From: Gammaproteobacteria bacterium
Lineage (GTDB): Bacteria; Pseudomonadota; Gammaproteobacteria; JAJFKG01
Reading direction: 5' to 3'
Assembly (NCBI GenBank): GCA_021773335.1
Contig: JAJFKG010000038.1
Span: 1 to 64,000, forward strand
Length of the DNA: 64,000 nucleotides
Of the stretch, positions 18,763-29,605 are shown one piece after another; the stretch's first letter is position 1; each line of letters begins with the position of its first letter. The notes under the pieces are model-generated. The model worked only from the letters and a program-made list of their open reading frames with translations. It was not told the origin of the DNA and searched no databases. A program made the translations under genes and the position numbers.

Positions 18763-19437
18763 TTATCTACGGTAACTTCGCAGTTGTCCGATCAGCACAC
18801 CTTGAACTCTAATGCGGTGTGCTGGATAAATTTGGGTTTGTAAGGTGTAATTGGCTGGGATCAACATAATGGTGCCATCGGGATTGCGTTGTAGTCGCTT
18901 CAGTGTTGTCTCATTATTATCGATGAGAGCGACGACAATCGTGCCATTTTCCGCTGTGTCACGGCGCTCGCAAATGACAAAGTCACCATCGAAGATCCCA
19001 GCTTCAATCATTGAGTCGCCTTTGACTTTAAGTACATAAACATCTTTACCGTAAAACATTTCAGTAAAGTTGACCGTCTCTTGGTCAGGAATAGCCTCGA
19101 TCGGCTGTCCAGCAGCAATGGTTCCCAATAAGGGAAGCGTTGCCGCTGAAGCAGGAGAGTAGGAGAGAGGAATGCCGATCGATGTGGAGGAGTCGTCAGA
19201 ATCAATCAAGCGGATACCGCGGTGACGGCGCGGTGCTAGCTCGATCAAGCCTTGTTCTTCTAGTGCTTTAATATAGCGGTGTACAACACCGGTAGATTTG
19301 ATGTTTAAAGCTTGGGCTATTTCCGGGTATGTTGGTGCATAACCGTAATCTTGAATAAAGTCTTTTAAGTACTGATAAGTCGTACGTTGGCGATCTGTCA
19401 GTTCAGCAGTTAGATTGATTAAATTATTATCGCTCAT
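18763..19437 (-). CDS. lexA: LexA repressor
   Basis: This SOS regulator of about 224 aa has an N-terminal winged helix (LTDRQRTTYQYLKDFIQDYG, then PTYPEIAQALNIKSTGVVHRY) and a C-terminal S24 peptidase domain. The self-cleavage Ala-Gly bond is in TIAAGQPIEA (Ala109-Gly110), with nucleophile Ser142 in GDSMIEAGI and general base Lys180 in ETTLKRL. The ATG at 19437 is chosen over a GTG 12 bases upstream because GGTGG is then properly spaced. The upstream region carries a GTTC-N7-GTTC operator of the alphaproteobacterial type rather than the E. coli CTG-N10-CAG box. The gene is followed by remnants of a Y-family polymerase. Confidence 0.92.
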   Translation of the reverse strand: MSDNNLINLTAELTDRQRTTYQYLKDFIQDYGYAPTYPEIAQALNIKSTGVVHRYIKALEEQGLIELAPRRHRGIRLIDSDDSSTSIGIPLSYSPASAATLPLLGTIAAGQPIEAIPDQETVNFTEMFYGKDVYVLKVKGDSMIEAGIFDGDFVICERRDTAENGTIVVALIDNNETTLKRLQRNPDGTIMLIPANYTLQTQIYPAHRIRVQGVLIGQLRSYRR

Positions 19438-19487
19438 AATTATTTCCACCCCAATTGTTTCTTTTCTTATCCTTGTGCGAACAATAA

Positions 19488-19502
19488 GTTCTCATAACGT
19501 TC
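19488..19502 (-). promoter_or_regulatory. Putative LexA operator GTTC-N7-GTTC
   Basis: The plus strand reads GTTCTCATAACGTTC, which exactly matches the direct-repeat LexA box described in Alphaproteobacteria (GTTC, 7 bases, GTTC). It lies just downstream of the predicted -10 of lexA, around +6 to +20, ideal for repression. A second arrangement, GAAC-N5-GTTC (19479-19491), overlaps it. Confidence 0.6.
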
Positions 19503-19514
19503 TCATTAGGGGAT

Positions 19515-19543
19515 AGAATAGAGAATATTTTGAGAATGTTCAA
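19515..19543 (-). promoter_or_regulatory. Predicted lexA promoter
   Basis: On the minus strand TTGAAC (19543-19538) and TATTCT (19520-19515) are separated by 17 bp. Transcription would start near 19508, immediately before the putative operator. Confidence 0.5.
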
Positions 19544-19620
19544 GTGGTTTTGCAAAAATTTTTTCAGTGGGTATAACCCGCGTATCCGAAGTAATTTATC
19601 CCCACGAATAAAGCCCTGAA

Positions 19621-19712
19621 GCAGCCCGGATAAGCACCGTAGATACGCATCAAGGGCATGTGTTAGCAAATACTGCTCCTTGATGCGCCGCGTTGCGGCT
19701 TATCAAGGCTAC
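19621..19712. repeat. Chimeric REP/BIME element
   Basis: The left arm is of the CCCGGAT type (GCAGCCCGGATAAGC, with GCAG instead of GTAG). The remainder, including GCGCCGCGTTGCGGCTTATCAAGG-type sequence and the CTTATCAAGGCTAC end, is of the CCTTGAT type. It is thus the reverse combination of the chimera at 5510-5599. It occupies the middle of the 426-bp region between lexA and asnS. Confidence 0.8.
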
Positions 19713-19766
19713 TAAACTAGCTGTCGCTAACGTGAGTATTTTTGTGAGACAAAAAATCCTAAGGTG

Positions 19767-19803
19767 CCCTTAGATGATGCCTAGAATTTCGCATCTTCAG
19801 GTA
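19767..19803 (+). repeat. 37-bp dispersed repeat, asnS copy
   Basis: This segment (starting CCCTTAGATGATGCC, ending GCATCTTCAGGTA) matches 35075-35111 at 35 of 37 positions, and weaker similarity extends upstream. It ends about 20 bases before the TATAAT (19822-19827) that probably serves asnS. A degenerate third copy may lie at about 40142-40185 upstream of rpsB. Confidence 0.7.
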
Positions 19804-19863
19804 CGTGGAGTATAAATGTTGTATAATCGCGGCGGCATTAATATGACACAGGAGAATGAATCA

Positions 19864-21264
19864 ATGACGGCCCACGCAATCAGGCACATTTTGGCAGGCA
19901 ACGCCGCAGTCGGTGATATGGCGACAGTGAAGGGCTGGGTGCGGACGCGACGCGACTCTAAAGCGGGCATTTCATTTTTAAATATCCACGATGGTTCTTG
20001 TTTCGATACTATCCAGGTGGTTGTGCCTGGTGATTTGGCTAATTATGACAGCGAGATATTACGTTTAACGGCTGGTTGTGCCGTCGTAGCAACGGGTAAA
20101 ATTGTCGAATCACAAGGCAAGGGCCAAGCCTATGAATTACAAGCGTTACACATCGAAGTGATCGGTTGGGTGGAAGATCCCGATACGTATCCGATTTCGC
20201 CCAAGCGTCATACCATGGAATATTTGCGTGAAGTGGCGCATTTGCGCCCGCGTACGAATACTATCGGTGCTGTGGCGCGTGTACGTCACTGTTTAGCACA
20301 AGCTATTCACGGTTATTTTTCACAGCAGGGTTTTGTCTGGATTAACACACCGATTATTACGTCGAGTGATTGTGAAGGGGCGGGCGAATTATTCCGTGTG
20401 AGTAACCTTGATTTAAATAATTTGCCACGTAATGATCGTGGCGAAACGGATTTTAGCCAAGATTTCTTTGGCCGTGAAGCTTACCTAACGGTTTCTGGGC
20501 AACTTAATGCCGAAGCCTATTGCCTCGCGCTTTCTAAGGTTTATACCTTTGGGCCAACCTTCCGTGCCGAAAATTCCAATACAAGTCGCCATCTCGCTGA
20601 ATTTTGGATGGTAGAACCTGAAGTTGCATTTGCTGATCTCGATGCTAGCGCAAAACTAGCAGAAGGCTTATTAAAACATGTTGCCCAACAAGTCTTGGAG
20701 CAATGCAGTGATGATATGGCATTCTTTGCTAAGTGGGTTGAGAAAAATTGTATTACGCGCTTGGAGGGCTTAGTTAACGCTGATTTTGAGATGATCGATT
20801 ATAGTGATGCTGTTAAAACCTTAAGTAAGGCCAATAAGCAGTTTGAATACCCGGTCGAGTGGGGCGTCGATTTGCAAACGGAGCACGAACGTTATCTTGC
20901 CGAAGAATTGATCGGTAAGCCGGTTGTCGTTATGAATTATCCTAAGCGTATTAAAGCATTTTATATGCGTTTAAATGATGATAATGAAACGGTTGCGGCG
21001 ATGGATGTATTAGCGCCTGGGATTGGCGAGATTATCGGAGGTAGCCAACGTGAAGAACGCTTGGATGTTTTAGATAAACGTTTGGCTGAACTCGATCTCG
21101 ATCCAGCGGATTTTGCTTGGTATCGTGATTTGCGTCGTTATGGCAGTGTGCCGCATGCAGGATTTGGTCTTGGATTTGAGCGTCTCATCAATTATGTAAC
21201 TGGCGTGGCGAATATCCGTGATGTGGTACCTTTCCCACGTACGCCGGGGCATGCAAACTATTAA
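19864..21264 (+). CDS. asnS: Asparaginyl-tRNA synthetase
   Basis: This 466-aa class IIb synthetase charges tRNA-Asn. An N-terminal OB-fold anticodon-binding domain ([18 protein letters not shown]) is followed by the class II core: motif 1 around [23 protein letters not shown], motif 2 with [20 protein letters not shown] and motif 3 with GFGLGFERL. The third in-frame ATG (19864) is preferred because CAGGAG lies 8 bases before it and the length then equals E. coli AsnS. A TATAAT at 19822-19827 is the likely -10. Its stop overlaps that of the convergent flgN gene by a few bases. Confidence 0.97.
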   Translation: MTAHAIRHILAGNAAVGDMATVKGWVRTRRDSKAGISFLNIHDGSCFDTIQVVVPGDLANYDSEILRLTAGCAVVATGKIVESQGKGQAYELQALHIEVIGWVEDPDTYPISPKRHTMEYLREVAHLRPRTNTIGAVARVRHCLAQAIHGYFSQQGFVWINTPIITSSDCEGAGELFRVSNLDLNNLPRNDRGETDFSQDFFGREAYLTVSGQLNAEAYCLALSKVYTFGPTFRAENSNTSRHLAEFWMVEPEVAFADLDASAKLAEGLLKHVAQQVLEQCSDDMAFFAKWVEKNCITRLEGLVNADFEMIDYSDAVKTLSKANKQFEYPVEWGVDLQTEHERYLAEELIGKPVVVMNYPKRIKAFYMRLNDDNETVAAMDVLAPGIGEIIGGSQREERLDVLDKRLAELDLDPADFAWYRDLRRYGSVPHAGFGLGFERLINYVTGVANIRDVVPFPRTPGHANY

Positions 21265-21659
21265 GTGCTGTGAAGCAATTTATGCCGCGTGGCTTGCTGC
21301 GAAGCGGCGATAAGTGTGCCATTGATGGCATTTTGATCGCGCACTTTTTGTAACAGCGATTCAGCGCGCGTGCATAATTTTGCAAGTTTCTTTTGTCGAT
21401 TAGCAGGGCAGCGTTCCATATAGGCTTTTATCGTTGTGCATTTTGGCTGGGTGGTGCCTAGTAAGCGGTGGCATTGCTTATCCCCAGCATGCAATGAATC
21501 GAGCACTTGCTGCTTTTTATGGGTTAGCTTAGTTAAGTTTTGAGGCTTGGATTTGCTGAGTTGGCGTTGCTCTTGACGTAAAAGTTTCAGTAGATCTTCA
21601 GTACGCTGACATTGCACTTCGAGTAGGCTTTCAAGTGCTTGTGTGGTGTCTTCATCCAT
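21261..21659 (-). CDS. flgN: FlgN-type flagellar chaperone
   Basis: This protein of about 132 aa is almost entirely helical and rich in Gln/Lys/Leu, with the FlgN-like pattern [20 protein letters not shown], then [12 protein letters not shown] near the middle. FlgN binds hook-associated proteins FlgK and FlgL before export. The family is poorly conserved, and the assignment leans on the directly upstream flgM. The ATG at 21659 is preferred to 21668 since AAAGG is 9 bases upstream. The gene follows flgM by 33 bp on the same strand. Confidence 0.75.
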   Translation of the reverse strand: MDEDTTQALESLLEVQCQRTEDLLKLLRQEQRQLSKSKPQNLTKLTHKKQQVLDSLHAGDKQCHRLLGTTQPKCTTIKAYMERCPANRQKKLAKLCTRAESLLQKVRDQNAINGTLIAASQQATRHKLLHST

Positions 21660-21692
21660 ACCTGGCATCCTTTGCGCGTAGATTAGTTATTG

Positions 21693-21926
21693 CTAACGTT
21701 GACTTTCAATCTCAAATATTTTTTGTGCAATTTTGTCTATATCAATGGTAAATGTTCCATTTGCGAGGGCTTGTCTGATCTCAGCAACCCGCGCTTTATC
21801 CACATCGGACAGATTGGCGATGTTATGTTCCACTTCTTGTAAGCGTTGGTTATGTTTAGTTAATTCCATTGAATCGCCGAGTGTCGGATGTCTATGCCTG
21901 GGCACAGCGCTCTGGTCAATTGGCAT
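21693..21926 (-). CDS. flgM: FlgM anti-sigma-28 factor
   Basis: This 77-aa protein has the conserved FlgM C-terminal half: DKARVAEIRQALANGTFTID followed by KIAQKIFEIE, the segment that binds and inhibits FliA until it is exported through the finished hook. The N-terminal half is short and disordered-looking, as usual. AGGGAG lies about 10 bases before the ATG at 21926. With flgN it forms the classical flgMN pair, yet no other flagellar gene is in the window. Confidence 0.87.
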   Translation of the reverse strand: MPIDQSAVPRHRHPTLGDSMELTKHNQRLQEVEHNIANLSDVDKARVAEIRQALANGTFTIDIDKIAQKIFEIESQR

Positions 21927-22002
21927 GGCTGTACATCTCCCTGTTAATAAATAACTTTTACCTTGCGATCTCTATTATCGGCAAGTTGGGAAAAAACTTT
22001 AG

Positions 22003-22728
22003 TTATTGCTGATCGACCCACATCGCAGTAGCGCCTGCGACGGCCGCTGGCATGACCAAAAAATTCAGCAATGGGACCATCGTCATCAACATTACCAAGG
22101 TACCAAAACCTAGGTTCGCAAAGTATTGCTGCCCCAATTCTTTGCGCATGGTTTTAAAGGGGATGCGGTGATTGTCCATTGGATAATCTAGGTACTGTAT
22201 GGCCATCATCCAAGCATTAAAGATAAACCAGATGACAGCCGCAAAGACTTGGATCAAGGGAACCAGAAATAGGATGAGGCAGAGTAGTGCACGTGGCAAA
22301 TAATAAAACAATTTGCTCAACTCGCGTCCCAGTGTCCGCGGTGTGTCCTTGATAAAGTCATACCAAGGCAAGTCGGGATTAACGGGCTTACCGGTTAAAT
22401 ATTCCTCAACCCGTTCGGCGAGCAGACTATTAAACGGTGCAGCTACCAAATTTGCTAGCAGGGTAAAGGTATAGGCAAAAATAATTACAAATGCGAGACT
22501 AAAGCCAACCCACAAGAGCCAATTTAGCCACTGCAACCAATTGGGCAAATAATTCTCAACCCAATGCATTAAATGGCTAAAGTAATGGCCTGCCAAGTAC
22601 AGTAAGCCACAAAATAAAAAGATGCTCATCAACATGGGGGCAATGACGAAGTGGCGGATCTCGCGTTTGCCAATCAGTTGAAAACCGCGAATAAGGTAAT
22701 GGGCGCCTGACATGGATTGTTTATTCAT
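22003..22728 (-). CDS. cysZ: CysZ/EI24-type inner-membrane protein
   Basis: This 241-aa membrane protein has four or so hydrophobic segments and the EI24/CysZ motifs: an initial GFQLIGKREIRHFVIAP, a NLVAAPFNSLLAERVEEYLTG loop and the conserved YLDYPMDNHRIPF near the C-terminus. CysZ mediates sulfate uptake for cysteine synthesis. In E. coli cysZ diverges from zipA-ligA; here it diverges from smc-zipA-ligA, which supports the name. Sulfate transport is inferred from family and synteny. Confidence 0.85.
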   Translation of the reverse strand: MNKQSMSGAHYLIRGFQLIGKREIRHFVIAPMLMSIFLFCGLLYLAGHYFSHLMHWVENYLPNWLQWLNWLLWVGFSLAFVIIFAYTFTLLANLVAAPFNSLLAERVEEYLTGKPVNPDLPWYDFIKDTPRTLGRELSKLFYYLPRALLCLILFLVPLIQVFAAVIWFIFNAWMMAIQYLDYPMDNHRIPFKTMRKELGQQYFANLGFGTLVMLMTMVPLLNFLVMPAAVAGATAMWVDQQ

Positions 22729-22928
22729 ATTAACTTATTGTTTTAATGGCTTTTTTGTTCAATGAGTACCGGGTTCGAAATAACGACTCTAATCATACCT
22801 AAAATTGTCCCGGTGTGGCAAAGAAGCCATGCTAACCAGCACTGATATTTTTGCTGTAGTTCTATTTTCACAAGTGGAAAGAGTAGGGTAAACTACCCGC
22901 TTTTCATTGGGGGAGTTTTTACCATACT

Positions 22929-25900
22929 ATGCGCCTAGAAAAGATCAAGCTGTCAGGATTTAAATCATTTGTTGATCCAACCACTATCCATCTAAAAAGT
23001 AGCCTCGTTGGCGTTGTTGGCCCAAACGGCTGCGGCAAGTCGAATATCATTGATGCCGTACGCTGGGTAATGGGGGAAAGCTCAGCCAAGAACCTGCGTG
23101 GTGATGCCATGGTGGATGTCATCTTTAATGGTTCAAACGACCGTAAGCCAATTGGACAAGCGTCTGTGGAACTTGTGTTTGACAATAGTGACGGTGGCTT
23201 GGGCGGTGAGTATGCGCAATATAGTCAAATATCTATCCGTCGTGAAGTCAACCGTGAAGCGCAATCAACCTATTACTTAAATGGTACACGCTGTCGCCGT
23301 CGAGATATCACCGATATTTTCCTGGGCACAGGGATGGGGCCACGCAGTTATTCGATCATCCAACAAGGCACGATTTCACGTTTTATCGAAGCTAAGCCGG
23401 ATGAGCTGCGCCAATTTATTGAAGAAGCTGCAGGCATTTCTAAATATAAAGAACGTCGCCGTGAAACTGAAAATCGCATGCGTCATACACGCGAAAATTT
23501 AGAGCGTCTCAATGACTTACGTGAAGAAATTGGCAAACAACTTGAACATTTACAGCGGCAAGCACGTGCCGCTGAACGTTACAAAGCGTTAAAACAAGAA
23601 GAGCGTCTATTGAAGGCGCGTCTGCAAGCTTTGCGTTTGGAATCACTCGCCGGCGGCTTAGATGATCAAGAAGCTTTGATCCGTGAGCTCGAGGTGCAGC
23701 TCGAAGCTTGCATCGCGGAGCAACGTCGTGCCGATCGTGAAATTGAAGAATTACGCGAGCAGCAAATCGAATTGAATGAAGCCTTCAATGAAGTACAAAG
23801 TAAGTACTATAGCGTCGGTAATGCGATCGCACGCTTGGAACAAGCCATCCAGCATAACCGAGAACGTCGTACCCAGCTCAGCGACGATTTAGTCCAAATT
23901 GAAGCCAGTTTGGCTGAGTCGCAACGCCACAGCGAGCACGACAATCAGCAAATTACTCGTTTTAACGAGCAGATTGCGGCACTTAATCCAAAAGCCCAAG
24001 CCCATCAAGCGCAAGCGGATGAATCACAACAATTGCTCATGCAAGCGGAGCACGCGATGCGTGAGTGGCAACAAGATTGGGATGCCTTCAATGAAGTGGC
24101 GGCGCAAGCTTCACAGCAATCGCAAGTTGAGCAGACTCGCATCCAACATATTGAACAGCGTATTCGTGAAGCGATGCAACGTTGTGAAAAGTTGCAAGAA
24201 GAATTAAACAAGATCGAGCCACAAGATTTGCAAAGTGAAGTGGTACAAGATGAGCACGCATTAGTTGCGGGCGAAGCGCGTGCCGTTGAACTCAAAGCAA
24301 ATCTGGAAGAAACATTGGCCGCTATTCAATCACAGCGTGAACAAAACCGTGAATTGAACAGCGAACTTGATAATGCGCGCGGTGATCTGCAAAGTCTATG
24401 CGGTCGTCATGCTTCACTCGAAGCATTACAGCAAGCGGCCTTAGGTAAGCAAGGTGGTCGTGTTGTCGAATGGTTGGAGCGCCACGAGTTAGCACAACGA
24501 CCGCGTCTGGCACAAGCGTTACAAGTACGTGATGGTTGGGATAATGCAGTAGAAACTGTGTTGGGGCCAACCCTTGAAGCGGTATGTGCCTCTGGTATCG
24601 ATAGTGCCTCAGAGCTATTAGCCGATTTAGAACAAGGTTATGTGACCTTATTTGATACCCAAGCGAGTCACAATGGCGCTGCCGACATGGGTGCCAGTAA
24701 AGCGGCGACCTTGCTTAGCAAAGTGTCGGCACCATGGAATTTATACAGCTTATTATCTGGGATATATATTGCTGAGAGCTTGACGGACGCATTACAACTA
24801 CGCCATCGCCTGGCCGCGCATGAATCAGTAATTACACGTGATGGCATTTGGATGGGGGCGAGTTGGTTACGCGTTTCTAAAGGTGTTGATGAGCGCATCG
24901 GTGTATTACAGCGCGAAAATGAAATGCGCGAGCTTGGCGAAAAAATTGCGCATTTACAACAGCACGTTGCCGAGCAACGCGATGCGCTTGAGGCTGGGCG
25001 CCAATATTTGCAAGATCTCGAAAATCAGCGTGAAACTCAGCAAGCGACTATCACTGAATTTTCTGCTGAGCAAGGACAACGCCGTGCCCAACTCACCGTT
25101 AAACAATCACGTTTAGAACAATTGCGTAAACGCAGTGAAGACATCAACAGTGAATTAACAGAATTGACGCAAGCATGTGATGCAAACCGTCAAGCTCTCG
25201 ATGAATCACGTGATTTGTGGCAACAAGCATTAAGCACGATGGAAGGTCAAGCTGCACGTCGTGATGCCTTGACTGAACAACGCGAGGTTTGTCGCCAAGA
25301 CTTAGATGGCGCACGTCAACGTGCGCAACAAGATAAAGACCAAGCGCATGAATATGCGCTGCAATTACAAAATATGCAAACGCAGTTAAGTGCTTTAGAA
25401 CAAGCAAAAGGGCGTCTTGATAAGCAAGTGAATGACTTATTGGAGCGCCAGAAAAATTTACAAACAGCTATTGCTGAAGGTGAAATGCCACTACAAGAGA
25501 TGGATGCGCAACTACAAACGACCTTGGAACAACGTGCACAGGTTGAAGAACAAATGACACAAGCGAAGCGTCGTTTGGACAGTGTAGAACATCAACTGCG
25601 TGAGCGTGAACATAACCGCTCTGAGAGTGAAGAGAATGTGCAAACTGTACGTGGCCAGTTGGAACAGCAACGTATGGAATGGCAAGGCACTAAGGTACGT
25701 TTATCGACGGTGGCTGAGCAGTTACAAGAGACTGGTTATGAGTTACAAACCTTACTCGAAGAAATGCCGGAAGAAGTGACGGAAGCAGGTTTGGAAACCG
25801 AGTTAGAGCGTACTGGACGACGTATCCAACGTCTTGGCGCGATCAACTTAGCGGCTATCGAAGAGTATGATGCCCAGTCGGAGCGTAAAGAATATCTCGA

Positions 25901-26462
25901 TGCGCAACATGTGGATTTAACTACAGCGTTAGAAACACTGGAAAATGCGATCCGCAAGATTGACCGTGAAACACGTACACGCTTTAAAGAAACTTACGAT
26001 ATTATCAATGGTCATTTCCAAACATTGTTCCCGAAATTATTTGGTGGTGGTAGTGCAAGCTTGGAAATGACTGGCGAAGATTTATTGGATACGGGGGTGA
26101 CCTTGATGGCGCGCCCACCTGGCAAACGCAATGTGAATATTCACCAATTGTCCGGGGGTGAAAAGGCATTGACAGCGATTTCACTGGTATTTGCGATTTT
26201 CCAATTGAATCCAGCACCGTTCTGTATGCTGGATGAGGTTGACGCACCGCTTGATGACGCCAATGTCGGACGTTTCTGTCGTTTGGTAGAAAGCATGGCT
26301 GAGTCGGTACAGATTGTCTTCATTAGTCACAATAAGTTGGCGATTGAAATGGCGAATCAATTAGCCGGTGTTACTATGAATGAGCCAGGTGTATCGCGAA
26401 TGGTATCAGTTGATATCGAAGAAGCTGTGGCTATGGCGGATGCTGATGCGGTTGCTGCTTAA
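22929..26462 (+). CDS. smc: Chromosome segregation protein SMC
   Basis: This 1177-aa structural-maintenance-of-chromosomes ATPase condenses and segregates the chromosome with ScpA and ScpB. The N-terminal head has Walker A GPNGCGKS (31-38). Long coiled coils (about 170-500 and 670-1010, rich in Gln/Glu/Arg) flank a hinge near 510-660 (GRVVEWLERHEL, then TLEAVCASGIDSA). The C-terminal head has the signature LSGGEKALTAISLVFA and Walker B FCMLDEVDAPLDD. The presence of SMC, not MukB, separates this organism from enteric bacteria. The gene precedes zipA and ligA, a common gammaproteobacterial order. A GGGAG site lies somewhat far (13 bases) from the ATG. Confidence 0.97.
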   Translation: MRLEKIKLSGFKSFVDPTTIHLKSSLVGVVGPNGCGKSNIIDAVRWVMGESSAKNLRGDAMVDVIFNGSNDRKPIGQASVELVFDNSDGGLGGEYAQYSQISIRREVNREAQSTYYLNGTRCRRRDITDIFLGTGMGPRSYSIIQQGTISRFIEAKPDELRQFIEEAAGISKYKERRRETENRMRHTRENLERLNDLREEIGKQLEHLQRQARAAERYKALKQEERLLKARLQALRLESLAGGLDDQEALIRELEVQLEACIAEQRRADREIEELREQQIELNEAFNEVQSKYYSVGNAIARLEQAIQHNRERRTQLSDDLVQIEASLAESQRHSEHDNQQITRFNEQIAALNPKAQAHQAQADESQQLLMQAEHAMREWQQDWDAFNEVAAQASQQSQVEQTRIQHIEQRIREAMQRCEKLQEELNKIEPQDLQSEVVQDEHALVAGEARAVELKANLEETLAAIQSQREQNRELNSELDNARGDLQSLCGRHASLEALQQAALGKQGGRVVEWLERHELAQRPRLAQALQVRDGWDNAVETVLGPTLEAVCASGIDSASELLADLEQGYVTLFDTQASHNGAADMGASKAATLLSKVSAPWNLYSLLSGIYIAESLTDALQLRHRLAAHESVITRDGIWMGASWLRVSKGVDERIGVLQRENEMRELGEKIAHLQQHVAEQRDALEAGRQYLQDLENQRETQQATITEFSAEQGQRRAQLTVKQSRLEQLRKRSEDINSELTELTQACDANRQALDESRDLWQQALSTMEGQAARRDALTEQREVCRQDLDGARQRAQQDKDQAHEYALQLQNMQTQLSALEQAKGRLDKQVNDLLERQKNLQTAIAEGEMPLQEMDAQLQTTLEQRAQVEEQMTQAKRRLDSVEHQLREREHNRSESEENVQTVRGQLEQQRMEWQGTKVRLSTVAEQLQETGYELQTLLEEMPEEVTEAGLETELERTGRRIQRLGAINLAAIEEYDAQSERKEYLDAQHVDLTTALETLENAIRKIDRETRTRFKETYDIINGHFQTLFPKLFGGGSASLEMTGEDLLDTGVTLMARPPGKRNVNIHQLSGGEKALTAISLVFAIFQLNPAPFCMLDEVDAPLDDANVGRFCRLVESMAESVQIVFISHNKLAIEMANQLAGVTMNEPGVSRMVSVDIEEAVAMADADAVAA

Positions 26463-26535
26463 GCATTTACGCGCAGTCTTTGAGCTTGGCCATAAGCCGT
26501 CGATTTTTTGTGCTTCCAATTGGACTGGGGGATAA

Positions 26536-29408
<2,873 letters not shown>

Positions 29409-29411
29409 CAG

Positions 29412-29443
29412 GTGGCCTTGGTAAGCGCGCTTATCAAGGCTAC
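29412..29443. repeat. Single REP hairpin after ligA
   Basis: CCTTGGTAAGCG pairs with CGCTTATCAAGG with one wobble position, and the unit ends GGCTAC. It is a half-unit of the CCTTGAT flavour placed 3 bp after the ligA stop. Confidence 0.75.
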
Positions 29444-29477
29444 AAAGGCTACATTAGCATTTGTTCCTACGTAAGCC

Positions 29478-29569
29478 GTAGCCTTGATAAGCGCCGAAGG
29501 CGCGCATCAAGGAGCAGTGTTTGCTACTACATTCCCTTGATGCGCCACTGCGTGGCTTATCAAGGCTAC
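29478..29569. repeat. REP/BIME element, CCTTGAT flavour
   Basis: GTAGCCTTGATAAGC and its reverse complement bound a two-hairpin unit almost identical to that at 5281-5372. The preceding bases (TTAGCATTTGTTCCTACG, then TAAGCC) also match the flank at about 5373-5397, so more than the palindrome is shared. Confidence 0.85.
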
Positions 29570-29605
29570 ATCTGAGCTTGACGCAGAGACAGTCGTCTAC
29601 GTAAC

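Noticed and set aside
24322..24570. Antisense frames inside smc, ligA and katG as real genes
   Set aside because: They lack ribosome sites, have compositions expected from codon bias of the sense gene and resemble no protein family.
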